Shown here in pieces: positions 11,726 through 24,074 of a stretch of DNA of 64,000 nucleotides. Source of the DNA: Bemisia tabaci (Eukaryota > Arthropoda > Insecta > Hemiptera > Aleyrodidae); NCBI RefSeq assembly GCF_918797505.1, contig NC_092794.1, forward strand, positions 28,030,218-28,094,217, in the 5' to 3' direction. Numbering within the stretch: the stretch's first letter is position 1; the number at the start of each line of letters is the position of its first letter. The notes under the pieces were generated by a model, which saw only the letters and a program-made list of their open reading frames with translations, was not told where the DNA came from and made no database searches. The translations under genes were made by a program, and so were the position numbers.

Positions 11726-12550
11726 TGTGGTAGCATCGCAACTCAAGTTGGGTTATTGATCCAACTTATTGGGGTGCGACCACAATTAATTGCATCCAAC
11801 AGCCCCGTGTTGATTCTTCCACTAACAATGAGTTGAGGAGAAAATGAAATGATCATCTCAGAATATGCTTGAAACTAATTGAACTCTGTAATAAATCAAT
11901 AGGAAAGCAGGTTAAATAAGTACGTATGCCGCATGATGTTGCCACGAGTTTGATACACATTTTCCAAGTATGATAGCAAATCTGAAATAATTTCGGTTCA
12001 AGAAAAATACAATTTTGTCTTTCCAAGATAAATGATCTCACTTATGTTAAGGCTTCCACCTTTTTACTTGAGCTGATTAGTACTGAGCAAAAAGGAAAGA
12101 GGGGAATAGGTCAATGATGTATCCTCTTGCGTCAAAGCCCTTGCTGATTTACATACACAACTGCGCCCATAAAACAGTAATTCACACATTTACATTTGTA
12201 GGTATTATCTGATTGCTTCTCGTTCATTACTGACGGGTGATATTAAAACAGGGAAGAAAATAATAATATATTGATCTCTCAGTATAACAAGGACTCGAGG
12301 GACCGGCTGATTTCCTCCCTAGAGAGGTTTTCGTTTTAACGATAGTCGATCAGAAAAAGACGGACGAGCTTCGGCATCAATGACTCAATAGACTAAGATA
12401 CATTCAGGGGTGCAACATCTCTGAAATCCCCCGATCCTAGGATTACAGGTTTGGGGTGGACACTGCACTGGTCGGAAATGGTGCAGACGGCGTTAGGTCC
12501 GGCACCGAAATATTACGAATTTTCAACGATTAAAGCGCTCACGTACTATA
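11726..12550. other. Gene-free stretch
   Basis: No gene, RNA or delimited repeat recognised. Confidence 0.4.
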
Positions 12551-12556
12551 ATAAAC

Positions 12557-12599
12557 GCGCAATGCGTGAAGTATTTCTACAGTCTTGTAGGCGCTAATA
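12557..12599 (+). repeat. 43-bp direct repeat, copy 1
   Basis: GCGCAATGCGTGAAGTATT followed by TCTACAGTCTTGTAGGCG and CTAATA; it recurs at 13270-13312 with two substitutions. Confidence 0.75.
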
Positions 12600-12951
12600 A
12601 GGACAATGGAGATGTTGCATGTGTGAGGAATTTGTGATTTGACTGTTGATTCTGATGTAAAAGTTCGCGAGAAACACGATGTGGCCACTGGTTTTCTCTG
12701 AAATTAAGCCCAAGCTCAAAAAAAGCTCTCAAGTTGAGGCTAAAATGTAGGGGATATCCCACGCTATTCTGAGAGTCCACCTCTACATCAAAACAATCCC
12801 TCCATGCAAAGATAGGGAGCAAATACATATATACTTTGTACTATACCGACACTATACTTTGACTCGGAAAACAAACCCTCGATCCAAAAAACAAGTTGAA
12901 TTTTTAGTTTTTTGGAGGCCAAATCGGACAGTTTTTGTACAATATCCCACA

Positions 12952-13212
12952 TCGATAGTGTAAGTCCACAATCACGTATCTCGTCTGCGGTGTCTGAAAA
13001 TCTCCGCCTCTATGTTATTTTTTTAAAGGAGAACAAAGTGGCATTATTCCTTGAAGCTTATGCAGAATTGTCTTTGCACAGAGAAAAAAAAAACACGGCA
13101 GTTTTAAAGAATTGCCGTTGAGTAGTTCTCCGATTCAAAAATAAAGTATGACAGGAAGTCTGCGACGCGACGTTGCAAACCGAGTTATGTGATTGCCGAC
13201 TAACACTGTCGA
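12952..13212. mobile_element. Palindromic MITE (TCGAYRGTGTAAGTC family), 261 bp
   Basis: An uninterrupted copy with ends TCGATAGTGTAAGTC and GACTAACACTGTCGA. It is the family of 1780-3638 and 28910-29164, here in reverse orientation. It contains the internal words GAGGCGGAGATTTTC (inverted) and GACAGGAAGTCTGCGACG. Confidence 0.8.
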
Positions 13213-13269
13213 TATGCGCTCTACACCGACCGGCGCGCGTGGCGCGCGGCGGCGGCCGCACTGTATTTA
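13213..13269. other. GC-rich patch between MITE and 43-bp repeat
   Basis: Very GC-rich (repeated GGCGCGCG-like words), with a similar patch just after the second 43-bp repeat at about 13327-13357. Strong composition contrast with the AT-rich flanks. Confidence 0.5.
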
Positions 13270-13312
13270 GCGCAATGCGTGAAGTATTCCTGCAGTCTTG
13301 TAGGCGCTAATA
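13270..13312 (+). repeat. 43-bp direct repeat, copy 2
   Basis: Second copy of 12557-12599, 713 bases downstream and in the same orientation. The MITE at 12952-13212 lies between the copies. Confidence 0.75.
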
Positions 13313-13359
13313 TGTGTTCCGTGACAACCGGCGCGGCGGCGCGCGGCGCGGCAGCCGTA

Positions 13360-14440
13360 CTATCTTTGGCGGAATAAGAAACGATGATACAGCATTAGAT
13401 ATAGAGAAAACTACAGAACCGAGGAGAGGTAATAAGTTTGACAAATGGCTGGGTAAAATTGCTGAAACGGTTCATGCAGAGCGCAGACAAATATATTCAA
13501 ATAAAGAGCCAATGGAAAATTAAATGAAAACAAGACGCAGAGGCTAATGTGAGTAAATTTTTACCCGTGAAATAGAGACTTACATCGAGAAAAATTTTGA
13601 AAGAAAGGGACAGCGTTTATTTTGCCGGTAGAGAATTGCGCTGAAGAGTTTGAAAAGGTAAATAAGTTCTCACCTAAGAATGTAAAACTACACGTCTTAA
13701 AACAAAATTGAAAATCTTGAGGAGGAAAAGGCTAAAAACAGGTACAAACAGAGTTGTAAATAGCCTCAGATCTTGTTTCTGACGCAGCAACGCACCATTC
13801 AGAATCCATTGATAAGTTGTATCAAATGTATCATGGTTTTTATTATGATTTGCCGCATGCCACATACTGAAACGGATAATGGAACTTTGAATGAAGAATG
13901 TTTTTCTTTTTTTTCTGTTATTTAATGGCTTTGTGTCATGCACCTTGCAGCCAACTTTAGACTAGGAATGAAGAATTAGATGGTTTTAACGTACCTACAT
14001 TTAAAAAAAAAAATTTGATTGCATACCGATGGCTAAAGTCGAAAACCACGTACCTTGCTCGCGGTGTTTCAAGATTTCCGCATCTAATTTAAGATTTCGA
14101 AGGGAAATGAGCCAATTTTATCGCTTTAAATTTTCACAGAATATTCTTCGAGCAGAGGTGAAATCACAGTCGTTTTCAAAAAATTTAGTACGTTGATTAG
14201 TTTTGCAATAAAAAAAAAAAATTTTTTTGATGAGAAGTATACGACGTCGCAAATTAAGATACATGTTTCCCGAGTTTAGCCGTCAATATACTGCCTCCAT
14301 TAATACCAAATTATGTACATACAGCTATTCCTCATAATTTAAAAATCTGAGAGTTATGTTAAAAATTTTGAAATCGATGCAGCTCAAACACAAAATGGTG
14401 TATTAAAATGGGAGAACATTTTTGCCTATACATATGCGTA
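13360..14440. other. Gene-free stretch
   Basis: AT-rich; no gene or delimited element recognised. Confidence 0.4.
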
Positions 14441-14505
14441 CAGGGCCCGCGGAGCGTCCTCCAGGGGGTTGGGCCGCGTACCGGTCAGAGGGCAGGGCCC
14501 CCTAG
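14441..14505 (+). mobile_element. GC-rich multi-hairpin cassette, Helitron-3'-end-like
   Basis: Successive GC hairpins are followed by GGGCAGGGCCCCCTAGT. The last hairpin abuts CTAG, which fits the CTRR terminus of Helitrons. The - strand at 52021-52105 has the same arrangement. No helicase is nearby, so at most a non-autonomous end. Confidence 0.4.
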
Positions 14506-16830
14506 TATTTTTAAATTATGTAATCACAAACAAAGAAACGGTGATGAAAGCTAACCCCGACTTTTAGGATCGTGACCCCCCTTTTACCTCCCAAGGGGTG
14601 CGGGGGGGGGGGGGGAGGTTCGAGACCATGAAATTCGGATTCCTTGGGGTCAATTCCCTGCCCAACCCCGCAGGCTCCGACTTCGTCCGACCTAAATCAA
14701 CCGAGAAAAGGGCCTGGCACGTGTCCTCTGGAACACCCTGTGTACTAAAATTTCAGATCGAGTGTAAGAATCCTTTTCGAGGTGGGGGGAGAGGGGACTA
14801 AGTCCCCAATTTGCACTCATTTGTGCAGGTAGGTATTTTGATGTAGAATTCCGACTATAACGTGTTGTCTGATTAAGATATCGAAGCGCAGATTGCGGTG
14901 ATTATATCAGCCATTTCTTGTGTACTTTTTTGCATCTTTTAGAAACCATAACCTGGTTTCTCCTGGGGGGGGGGGGGAGGGGGGGCTTCATCGAAACAGG
15001 GTGTGCACGAAGTATCGATACTCCTTAATTCGAGAACGGGTGGATATATTGACTTGCAGAAAAAGTGGTAATCCGCCCAAAAACGGGCGGATTCGTGCAT
15101 GGCTCTTCCTCCGAGGGATAGCCATTGACCACTCAGGATAAGACTATAATTAAAATCAACACATGTACAACATGTACACACATACACAATCAGTCTTATT
15201 AAAAGATTTCATTATTTCCAGAGTTTAGTCGAAGGATATCGCATCAGAGATAACTCGTGTGCTTTATGGGTGTGCATGGCACGTCACGCGTGAGTGGAGT
15301 ATAGGTTAGAGTGCTGCGTCACACCATTCAAGTTCCAGGGGTTGCTAATAAAAATATTGTATCACCTCTATAACCTATAAATAGAAGTATTGAATTTATT
15401 GACCAACCTGCAAGTACTAAGGAAAACTCCTGAGTGTAGGAGTCCATGGCTCGATTCACCTCACGGCACAATGTTTCCGGCGTTTATCCGTAGAAATTTA
15501 AAAAAAAAACCCAAAAAAAAAACTTATTTTTCAATGCATTTTGAAATCACCTCCGAACAAACAGATCTATGGTTCTTTGGGGCACGAATACTTAAATTTG
15601 ATGAGGTCTGAACGCTCCTCTTTTTTTTTGATGGATAAATGACGAAGAAGATTCACACGTACTCTATGCAATGCAGAAATGTGATGGATTGCGAAACAAA
15701 TGATTATTTGTTTTCAGCAGTGATGCGTGTTCACGATTCTCATCATTTGATTTGAAAAAAAAGAACCGATCCGAAAGTTTGCAATTTTGTAATGGACGAT
15801 TGGTTCAAAATTAGGGACAGAGTGAAAAAAGATAATATTGAGTCAGGAAGACTAGGATAAGAGAGAGTATAGGAAGAGACAGCGAAAAGAGCGAAAACGG
15901 GAGGCACTTCTTCCTGCAGAAGCAAGCGAGAGAGCACTGCCGGAGTTGGGTCGAAGCATGGCTCGGTCTCAAACTATACGTTTTGCCCCCACCCCCTTCC
16001 ACTGTCGTTTCACCCCCAGCAGCCCTTTCATCGCAGCCACCCCCAAACTCCCGCGCGCACCCTACTTTCCAGGCTAGCTTTTCAGACTCAATGTCTTTCA
16101 GCCCCCCCCCCCCCCCAAACTTTGGAAAATCTCATCCTCTTGCAAAAATTAAAATGTAGTTCAAGGTGTACACACAGCCTCTTGTCGTGGGTTAAACTGG
16201 CTGTTCGATCTGAAACTTTGTTTAAAAATCAACTGTGTGAGCAAAACATTTTTCGGAAATCTTCCTTGTTACGTTGACTGCTAATAAAAGTCTCATCCAC
16301 CAGAATAAAAACTGCTTTGAAAAACGTTTGAAGTATACGAGTCATAGAGACATTTTTTTCAAATGTCAATTTGCACCTACATGAGTTTTTTATCACTTTA
16401 TTTTAGAAAATTATGACAAAATATGGCAATTATGAAACATTTTTTACGAACTTTCAAGTTCTACGTGTTATACATCTGAGGTGGAACTTGTCGAGACCGT
16501 ATCTCAATTTGCGGCGAAGCAGACTTCCTGTCACACTTTATGATGGGTATCGGTGAAAAACTGTTCACCATCGTCTCTCGAAAACTTCCTTGTTTCCTCT
16601 CTGATTGTGGGTGAGTAGGTAATATATTCTTTGAAAATACATAGGGATAATGTCGATTCGTTGTTCATGATAAAATTAAATAGGAGAGGCAATTAATATT
16701 CTCAAATACCGTAATCGTAATTCACGGTTTGGAAATTCACCGTTGATATCTGTACTATTACACTATATGTATGTATACTTTTGCATTCCGCGTCAAATTA
16801 AAGAGTTACCTTAAACTAAACAAACTCACT
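14506..16830. other. Gene-free stretch with repeat debris
   Basis: Contains G runs near 14602-14614 and 14965-14977 and a C run at 16102-16116. The phrase TTCCTTGGGGTCAATT near 14639 also occurs near 8529 and inverted near 19470, marking a diffuse dispersed repeat. No gene recognised. Confidence 0.4.
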
Positions 16831-16983
16831 GGTAGATCCAGCAAATTGGCAACGTTGTTATTCCCCTTTAAGCCTATGGAGATGTATCGATTCTTAGAAG
16901 GGCCGGATGCTCTGAGAAGAATCGATTATTTAACATAGGTTTAAATGGATGAAATCCGGTGCTGCCAAATTGCTGGATCCACC
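16831..16983. mobile_element. 153-bp palindromic MITE with GGTGGATCCAGCAA-type ends
   Basis: Left end GGTAGATCCAGCAAATTGGC and right end (inverted) GGTGGATCCAGCAATTTGGC pair through most of the element, with AAGAATCGAT words meeting at the centre. Non-coding. Confidence 0.7.
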
Positions 16984-18299
16984 TCTGAAAAAACTTCTTA
17001 TGCTAATTTATGTTTCCATAATATTTTTGAATGAAAATATCATCGATTTTAATTGAGAAATCTCCGGGACAGTTCCACAAGTCATACCTATACACATTTT
17101 TTTCCCTTCTTTTTCAAACTTTCTTGAACATCCCATCCCACCTATAATAGTTACCGGATCTATGTCAGCAATTCTTTCGTTCACGATAACTACCGTTAGA
17201 TTTACGTTAGCTTCTTCAAATTTTGCAATTTTGTCCATTTTGGTCTTATGAAGAACTGTATAGTTTTTCGGTTAAATCGCATTTACCGTTTACTTATAAA
17301 CGGTAACTAACGTAAGTGCCCTACTTACGCTGTTTTCCACTAAACTGTTTTTATGAAAGTTCCATTCCTTGGTTTCCTTGGTAACCTTTGTTTGCTATCA
17401 GCTGATGTTGGATTTCAATTTCTTTTTTTCATTTTTTTTTTGTTAATAAATCATTGCTAGATTAGTTTTAATTTTTTGCCAGCATTTATTCTACACCCAC
17501 CCCCCCCCCCCCCACACAGCTTATTTTTCTAGCTCCATCACCCTCTCCCCTCAACTCATTTTTCTATCGATTTTATCATTTTTTTATGGCATGTTTTGCT
17601 CCCATACCACCATTTTAGCGGCCTCCAGTCACGGGCATTTCGCTAGTTCAAAAGGGTTAGCTATTAGCACTCTTGTGGCGCCTCCTTTAACCACCCTCGA
17701 GCATAGATCATTGGAATTTTCTTTTATATTTTACGATGAGATCAGGCATCTACACCGACAGCGAATAATTACCTGCATTCCGCGGTGTTTATTAGCAAAC
17801 TTTTCGGCACATGCAAGGCGGATCCAGGAAACCAAGCAAGGAAACGGCTCAACTTCAAGGCAAATGTAGCAACACAAAAACTTTTACTTCCACCATGCAA
17901 CGCCGTCAAATGTTACGAGAAACCCATAGAATAATCTCCGAGATTCATTCATCACTCCCTTTAACGGTGACCTCTTGCGGAGATTCGCGAGTAATTTCTG
18001 ATTATTTTTTTTTTTTTTTTTTAAAAATCCTTGGAAAAATCGCGCACTCTCCGCGATACAGAGATGAACAGCCCGTAATTGTGAAGGGTTCGACGAAACC
18101 GCTGGTTAAATCCTGTACTTTCCGCGAAGTTAAGATGAAACTCGCCCAATTTCCCTCTCTTTATCAGGCAGAAATGAAGCGAGCGACTATTCGAACTATA
18201 TCGGAGTTGGTATGTGGTATCACGCGAAATTGAAGGAAAATCATGAGTTTTCGCCAGTGTTTGCATCCCACAGGCGCCATGCGCTGTATGCACCTACAT
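16984..18299. other. Gene-free stretch
   Basis: Contains a small perfect hairpin (TTACCGTTTA / TAAACGGTAA, about 17282-17305), a C run at 17500-17513 and a T run near 18005-18023. An open frame of 140 codons at 17811-18233 has no recognisable domain. Confidence 0.4.
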
Positions 18300-18773
18300 A
18301 TTCGGCTTTGCGCCTAAGTGATTCGATGGACGCTATGTTTTGTGTCGGGACGACATGCGATAAATCGCATCGATTGGTTCCATTTTTTCAGCTATATACC
18401 TATTCATCATTTTTCTCGAATTTTCAGATCGCAATTCTGTTGTCAGGAGACAAAAGAAATCACCCATCAATTTTTACAAACGAATTAAACTTAATAAAGG
18501 CGCGGTTTTTTAGAGGAAAAATATCGCATTCGATACTGATATCGAAACTGCACTCGAATGCGATATTTTTTCTCTGAAAAAATCACGCCTTCATGACGTT
18601 GAATTTGTTTGTCAAAATTGGTAAGTGAATTCTTTAGTCTCCTGACAACAGAACTGCGATCTCGAAATTCGAGAAAAATGAAAAGTAGCTGAAGAAATAG
18701 AACTAATCGATCCGATACATCGCATACCGTTCTGACACAAAAAGTGGCGTCCATCGAATCACCTAAAGCCGCG
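18300..18773. mobile_element. 474-bp long-hairpin element
   Basis: Two inverted arms of about 230 bases meet near 18540. Matching words include GTGATTCGATGGACG, CTGTTGTCAGGAGAC and the central ATATCGCATTCGA. Apparent proteins on opposite strands mirror each other for the same reason. End sequences and target duplication are not clear. Confidence 0.65.
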
Positions 18774-19469
18774 GCCAAATTTGGCGCGTGAATGCATTCA
18801 ATGAATTATTACCGTCAAATCATCCCTCAATTACTTAGCTTAAAAAAATGATAAAAATAAGGGCTGGTAGAGGTAGAAATACCTACTTCCTGAATTTTTT
18901 ATTAATAGTTAAAAATTTGAACATGTGAAAACATGTGAAGTTAGTAAAATATATGAAAAGTTGTAGGATAAAAGAAAAAAAAACAAAGAAAGAAAAATTA
19001 AACCACCTCTAACATTGCGAGCGATACCGTAACGATAATCTTAATTTGTCGGAAAAAAGGAAAAACCATTTTGGCTCCTAAATAATCCCCTATCACCCTT
19101 AAATTTTCATCATGCTGGCCACAATGGATCCTAAAGATCTTGACGAAATTCCAACACTGGCAGAGAGTCAAGAATTATGACGCGTAGTCATAAAATCCCA
19201 ATCAAGATCAAGATCTTGATTCCTAAAATTAAGATCTTCCGTGCTTCGGTAGTTTCACCATCATCACATAGGTAGGTGCAGCTTGCTGAGCCCTCTTATT
19301 CGTGCAATGTGTACTTATGCGTGTGCCAATCAAAAGCGGCACAATTTCTCTATACTAAGAAGATACGAATGGCTGTCTTATATACAGGGTGTCCCAGACC
19401 ATTCCGACTTTTTCTCTCAGTTGTTTTAGGTCGTAAGAGATCAGGGACCGCAGGGTTGAGTAGGCAGAA
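18774..19469. other. Gene-free stretch
   Basis: AT-rich with no gene. A TACAGGGTGTCCCAGACC word at about 19382 may be another CAGGGTGT-type terminus adjoining the large foldback. Confidence 0.35.
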
Positions 19470-19974
19470 GGGAATTGACCCCAAGGCATCCGAAGTTTGC
19501 AGTCCCGAAACTCCCCGCCCCCAGGCCCTCTTGGAGGTGGAAAACTGGAATGAATTTAGCTACAACGGCCGTCAACTACAATGGCCGCGACGCGACACCC
19601 GGATACGGCGCTCCGCCGCACACTGGGCCCGGGTGCCGCAGACCATACGACTTCACCATCCAACTCCTTTCCTACTATCCACATCCTTTCTACAATAGAC
19701 ACTAACGCCTTCCATCGCCAAAAACAATCCCCCCCCCCCCAAAAAAAAAAAAGAAAACCTCAACTAACAAACCTCATCCCTAACACAATACGTTCCACAG
19801 AAGGGACCAGGTACCCGATAATATTCATATTGCAATCAACTACAAATGAAATAAAAAAGGGTTGTAATCAAACATTTGCCGTGGTAATTAAATTGAATTT
19901 AACTTTCTCATTTACGAATCTCTCCTTTAAAAATGATTACCGCCAGATAACACGGAAAATCAACTCGTCTTTAC

Positions 19975-20650
19975 CCGGCCGGGAAATGACTAACAACAAG
20001 CAGAGTAAACTTTCCCTGAGAGAAAACTGTTGCATGTCCATTCGGTTTAGGGGCTGAAACCTACTCGGGAGCATCCTAGGAGTCCGAGTGAACAAAAAAA
20101 ACATCATGTCACTGCGGAAAATCTCGGAAAATTCTTCATTTTTTAGGATGCCGGGAAATCCTTACCTATAATGATGAAACGATATTTCCATGGGAAAACT
20201 GTTGCATGTCCATTCGGTTTCGGGGCTGAAACCTACTCGGGAGCATCCTAGGAGTCCAACTGAGCAAAAAAAAAAATAATGTCACCGCGGAAAATCTAGG
20301 AAAATTCTTCATTTTTTAGGACGCCGGGAAATCCTTACCTACAATGATGAAATTATTTTTTCAAGGGAAAACTGTTGCTTGTCCATTCGGTTTGTGGGCT
20401 GAAATATACTTGGGAGCATCCTAGGAGTCCGACTCCGCAAAAAAAAAACATCATGTCACCGCGGAAAATCTCGGAAAATTCTTCATTTTCCGTGACGCCG
20501 GGAAATCCTTACCTACAACGAGGAAATTATTTTTCCAAGGGAAAACTATTGCACGTCCATTCGGTTTGGGGCTTGAAATCTACTCAAGAGCAAGCTAGGA
20601 GTCCGGTGACGCAAAAAAAAAAAACATCAAGTCACTGTAGAAAAGACCGT
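19975..20650 (+). repeat. Tandem array of ~173-bp unit, left arm
   Basis: The word AAAACTGTTGCATGTCC and its variants start at 20023, 20195, 20368 and 20542, a spacing of 172-174. Each unit also carries GAGCATCCTAGGAGTCC, an A run, CGCGGAAAATCTCGGAAAAT and GCCGGGAAATCCTTACCTA. Nearly four units; the first and last are partial. Confidence 0.85.
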
Positions 20651-20890
20651 CGCGACAGGAAGTCTGCGACGTTATTACGCGCATACTTTATTTTTTAAAA
20701 GAAAAACTAATCAACACAATTCTTGAAAACTACCGTGTTTTTTCGCTCAGTGCTACGAAAATTCGGCAAAAACTTCAAGGAATGATATCGATTTTTTTTT
20801 TTTTTTTTTTTTTTGAAAAAATAAAATAGGAGTGGGGATTTTCAAAGACCGCAAACGAGATCCATGGCTGCGGACTTAAGCCGTTGATAT
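20651..20890 (+). mobile_element. Degenerate MITE copy (TCGAYRGTGTAAGTC family)
   Basis: Recognisable by GACAGGAAGTCTGCGACG, AACTTCAAGGAATGATATCG, GCAAACGAGATCCATGG and GGACTTAAGCCGTTGA in family order. It directly abuts the tandem array and contains a long T run (20793-20814). Confidence 0.6.
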
Positions 20891-23030
20891 AGTAATTTCA
20901 CAGAAAATCGGAGGGAGATTATATTTTCTCTATAGCTCCCTAAAAATGTAAATCAGGAGGATTGTGCACCTCTTTCTTATAAGATGACATCATTCATTAA
21001 TTGTTTCATAGAACATATGAAGGACTTTAAAAGAAGCCAAAGTCCGTTTTGATTAAGTTCCCTCTGAAAAATCCCTACTCAGCCAGCAAATAATTTATTC
21101 CGTTTTCTAAGTGGGAATTTTTTGCTTCACTGGGCACCAGAAGGATTCGGTCCAGCTTTTAGTTAAACCTCACGATTCAACAACATTCTAGGCCACTAAA
21201 TAACTGAAATATTAAAAGGGAGTTTCTTCCGCATAAAGAATGTACCTTATTAAAATATCGATAAACTGCCAAATGAAGGAGCGGAGAATCGAGAATTTCT
21301 TCTCTTTTCTTTAATCATTAGATAATTCCTGTCTCAATGATGATTAAACTTCAGCAAAACATTTGCAAAGGACTTGTAGGGAGTCAAAAGCAAATAAAAG
21401 AAAAAATGTCTTGTACCTGCACCTATTTCGATCTTGCTTCTAAACCTGACGTTGGATTGGGAAGATATGGAGGAATGCAAGAACTATTGAAACAGAGTTT
21501 ATATTGAAAATCAAAGACTGAGAGTGCTGAGATGTTCTTTGTTGGAATGTACCGATTTGACTCAATGGGGGCACTGGATGCGAAAAGGGTACTTCTCGAT
21601 TGCAGTGTTTCAGAATCTCTGTTGCTAGTTAATCCCTTGGAAAAGAATTGAATGGGTGATTTTGCCAGAATTCTTTCCATAGAAAATTGTAGAATCATAG
21701 GGAATATTCAGTGAAATTTTTAGGGAAATGGATGCATTAACTTTCCTTACAATGAGTGAAATATTAGAGGAGATTCTGAAACATGAAAACCGAGAAGTAC
21801 CCTTTTAACATCTAGAGCCTCAATTTCATAATGAGAATTTCTGTGTCGACAGTAGCAAAGCTTCGGTCAAATTTGCGTTTTCCCTTTCGCATCAAGTAAA
21901 ATTTAACAATAAATAAGTCACAATCAATAACGTTCAATTGAAGTACAATCATAACATGAGTACTAAATCAATTTATTAGACTCGGAAAAATACAAACTTA
22001 GAGAATGAGCAGTGAGCTCTCACTGCGATAGAAATTAATGCAGACCCTAGGGAGTTGAAAATTAAAAGATGACAAAATATTTTGAGTTTGATGGGTCAGG
22101 ATACCAACATTTTGCTCTAATCTCAACTTAAGATGACTTCCTCTCTTTGAGCCAAACTCTATACTGAACTGAGAGTTTGTATACAATTTACACTCAAAAT
22201 TGAGCCATGACTTGATTTGACAACTTACTGGCAGCATCCAGGAGGTAAAATTAGTGAGAAAGAGACATCTTACCATTGGAAAATTATGAACGATGTGATG
22301 TCCCCGATGTCCGTGACTCAGAAAAAACAATTCAAGCAGCTTCAGGTACATCAGGTGGCTTCTTAAAAAATTGTTGGAGAAAGGACCTCTGTTTTGGAGG
22401 GACGAAAACTGATCTCATGAAGCGTATTAATAGCACTCTGAGAGTAAGAACACGGTACGAAATAGACATTTTTTGAACTATTATTTATGCAGGTCTCCAT
22501 GAGAAAGAACGAAAGAACACATGTTTACTCAATTGGTTTACTCCTCGATATTTACCGGGCACTCGTGAATCTTGGAGGTTATGTTGTTGAGATCCAGTAG
22601 AGTGCGCAGTAAACGAACCGTTGAGGCGGGATGTTTGAAATTGCGCACTGTTTTTCTGTGCCCGTTAGCTTTGAAATAAGCTGCCCAAAAAAATAAAAAA
22701 ATGACAAAATATTATAGAATAAAAAAATATCTGACGCCTATGACGATTGTCGCCTATTGTCGCTTCGATGTTTATTCTCGTTTTATTGCTCGGTAATATA
22801 GAGATTTTTCTTTCAGTGATAACCTTGTGAATTCCCTGCCCCCTTGACTACCTCTTTAGTTCAGGGGGTATCAAATAAAAAGATGAAGCCTCATAATAAG
22901 CTATAAATTCTTTAAGAAAAAGTACCTTGGTAGGAAATCTTTCTGCTTTAGGTACTAACTAGTTCATACCGATTGACTCAAACTTACAGAAGTCCGATTG
23001 AAGGGATACGTTCTGGGGCCGATAAGTGTG
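20891..23030. other. Interior of the ~6-kb element; no coding signal
   Basis: AT-rich. An inverted pair of about 45 bases (21575-21620 and 21770-21812, sharing AAAAGGGTACTTCTCG and TTTCAGAATCTC) is the only structure seen. Frames here are short and lack motifs. Confidence 0.4.
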
Positions 23031-23051
23031 CCCCCCCCCCCCCCCCCCCCC
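23031..23051. repeat. C homopolymer, 21 bases
   Basis: Uninterrupted C run inside the ~6-kb element. Confidence 0.9.
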
Positions 23052-23335
23052 AATATAAAAAAGTAAATATATCACATATAAACCGAAAAACTAGACAGAA
23101 CAGCGAAAAATTCCTAATCAACCAGTCAAATTGTTACTCTCCTATTGTATCAACAATTTTTCCTCAGGCGGAGAAACAAGAAGTTGATCCAAGTAATTTC
23201 ATTCTCTAACTAGTTTTTGTTATTGGAAGTTTCTAATTGATTTCTGATTAATAAAATGTCGCCGTCGGGTTGAATTAAGTTTTTCCAATTTTGCCACGAT
23301 GTGCGTCCTTGAAAAGAACAGACAAACCGAATACA

Positions 23336-23772
23336 TAAGGCCTTGTCTCCACGAGCCGTTTCACGAGATTTGTCCCAGGGAAAAATCCCACTTACGAAGT
23401 TGGGAAAAATATTGATTAACTCAATATTTTTCCCAGTACCAAGTATGGTACTTGTACCTACCCCTAGGATCCACTGAGAGAAGGAGAAGAAGTGAAACCG
23501 AATCGTGCGATATTTTATTCATTACTACATTGTTAATGTTTGTTTAGTTAAAAAATGTGTCTAATTGTCATTTGAGTGCAATTATTATTTTAATCCCGGT
23601 TAAATACTCGACTTTAACTAATTTATCTTCCCGCGCAAACTAGTCGCAGGACTGTATGAGCCCCGTCCCGTGGAGACGGTACCTAACTGGGAAAAATCCC
23701 AGAAGTTTCATTCCTGCGATTTGAACGTGGGACAAATCCCATGAAAACGTCCCGTGGAGACAATAAGGCCTA
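23336..23772. mobile_element. ~437-bp MITE with TAAGGCCTTGTCTCCACG-type ends
   Basis: Left end AAGGCCTTGTCTCCACG matches the inverted right end AGGCCTTATTGTCTCCACGG with a short indel. Both sides continue with GGGATTTGTCCCA-like words. Non-coding; inserted within the large foldback structure. Confidence 0.65.
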
Positions 23773-23846
23773 AGCGGTGGATTTCTTGTGGAAAATTCAT
23801 ACCGGCATTGTAATGATGAATATTGAATATCGACGGTGAAACTACC

Positions 23847-24050
23847 AGACCACGTATTATCTCAGTTTGCGACGTCGCAGACTTCCTGTCACGCTTTATC
23901 TATACCTAAATGAAAACTTCTTAATGTCAATTTTTGAAAACCTCCGTGGTTTTTCTTCTCTTTGCAAAGAAAACTCCGTAAAAACATCAAGGAATGATGT
24001 TGATTTGTACTTTTTCAACAAAATGAAAGGTTCCGACATTTTAATAAGTA
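23847..24050 (+). mobile_element. Truncated MITE copy (TCGAYRGTGTAAGTC family)
   Basis: GTTTGCGACGTCGCAGAC, CTTCCTGTCACGCTTTAT and CATCAAGGAATGATGTTGA place this as the left two-thirds of the family. It abuts the right tandem array, as 20651-20890 abuts the left one. Confidence 0.6.
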
Positions 24051-24074
24051 GTTTATGAATTGAGTGAGGTTTCA

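Noticed and set aside
17811..18233. 140-codon open frame
   Set aside because: Includes a homopolymer-encoded Phe run, low-complexity composition and no domain; next to repeats.
18212..18778. Mirror-like frames of 121 and 95 codons
   Set aside because: Same artefact: they translate the two arms of the hairpin element 18300-18773.
19276..20057. Overlapping frames of 140 and 158 codons
   Set aside because: They run through the left arm and tandem array of the ~6-kb element, including a C run and an A run; no transposase or other domain is recognisable.
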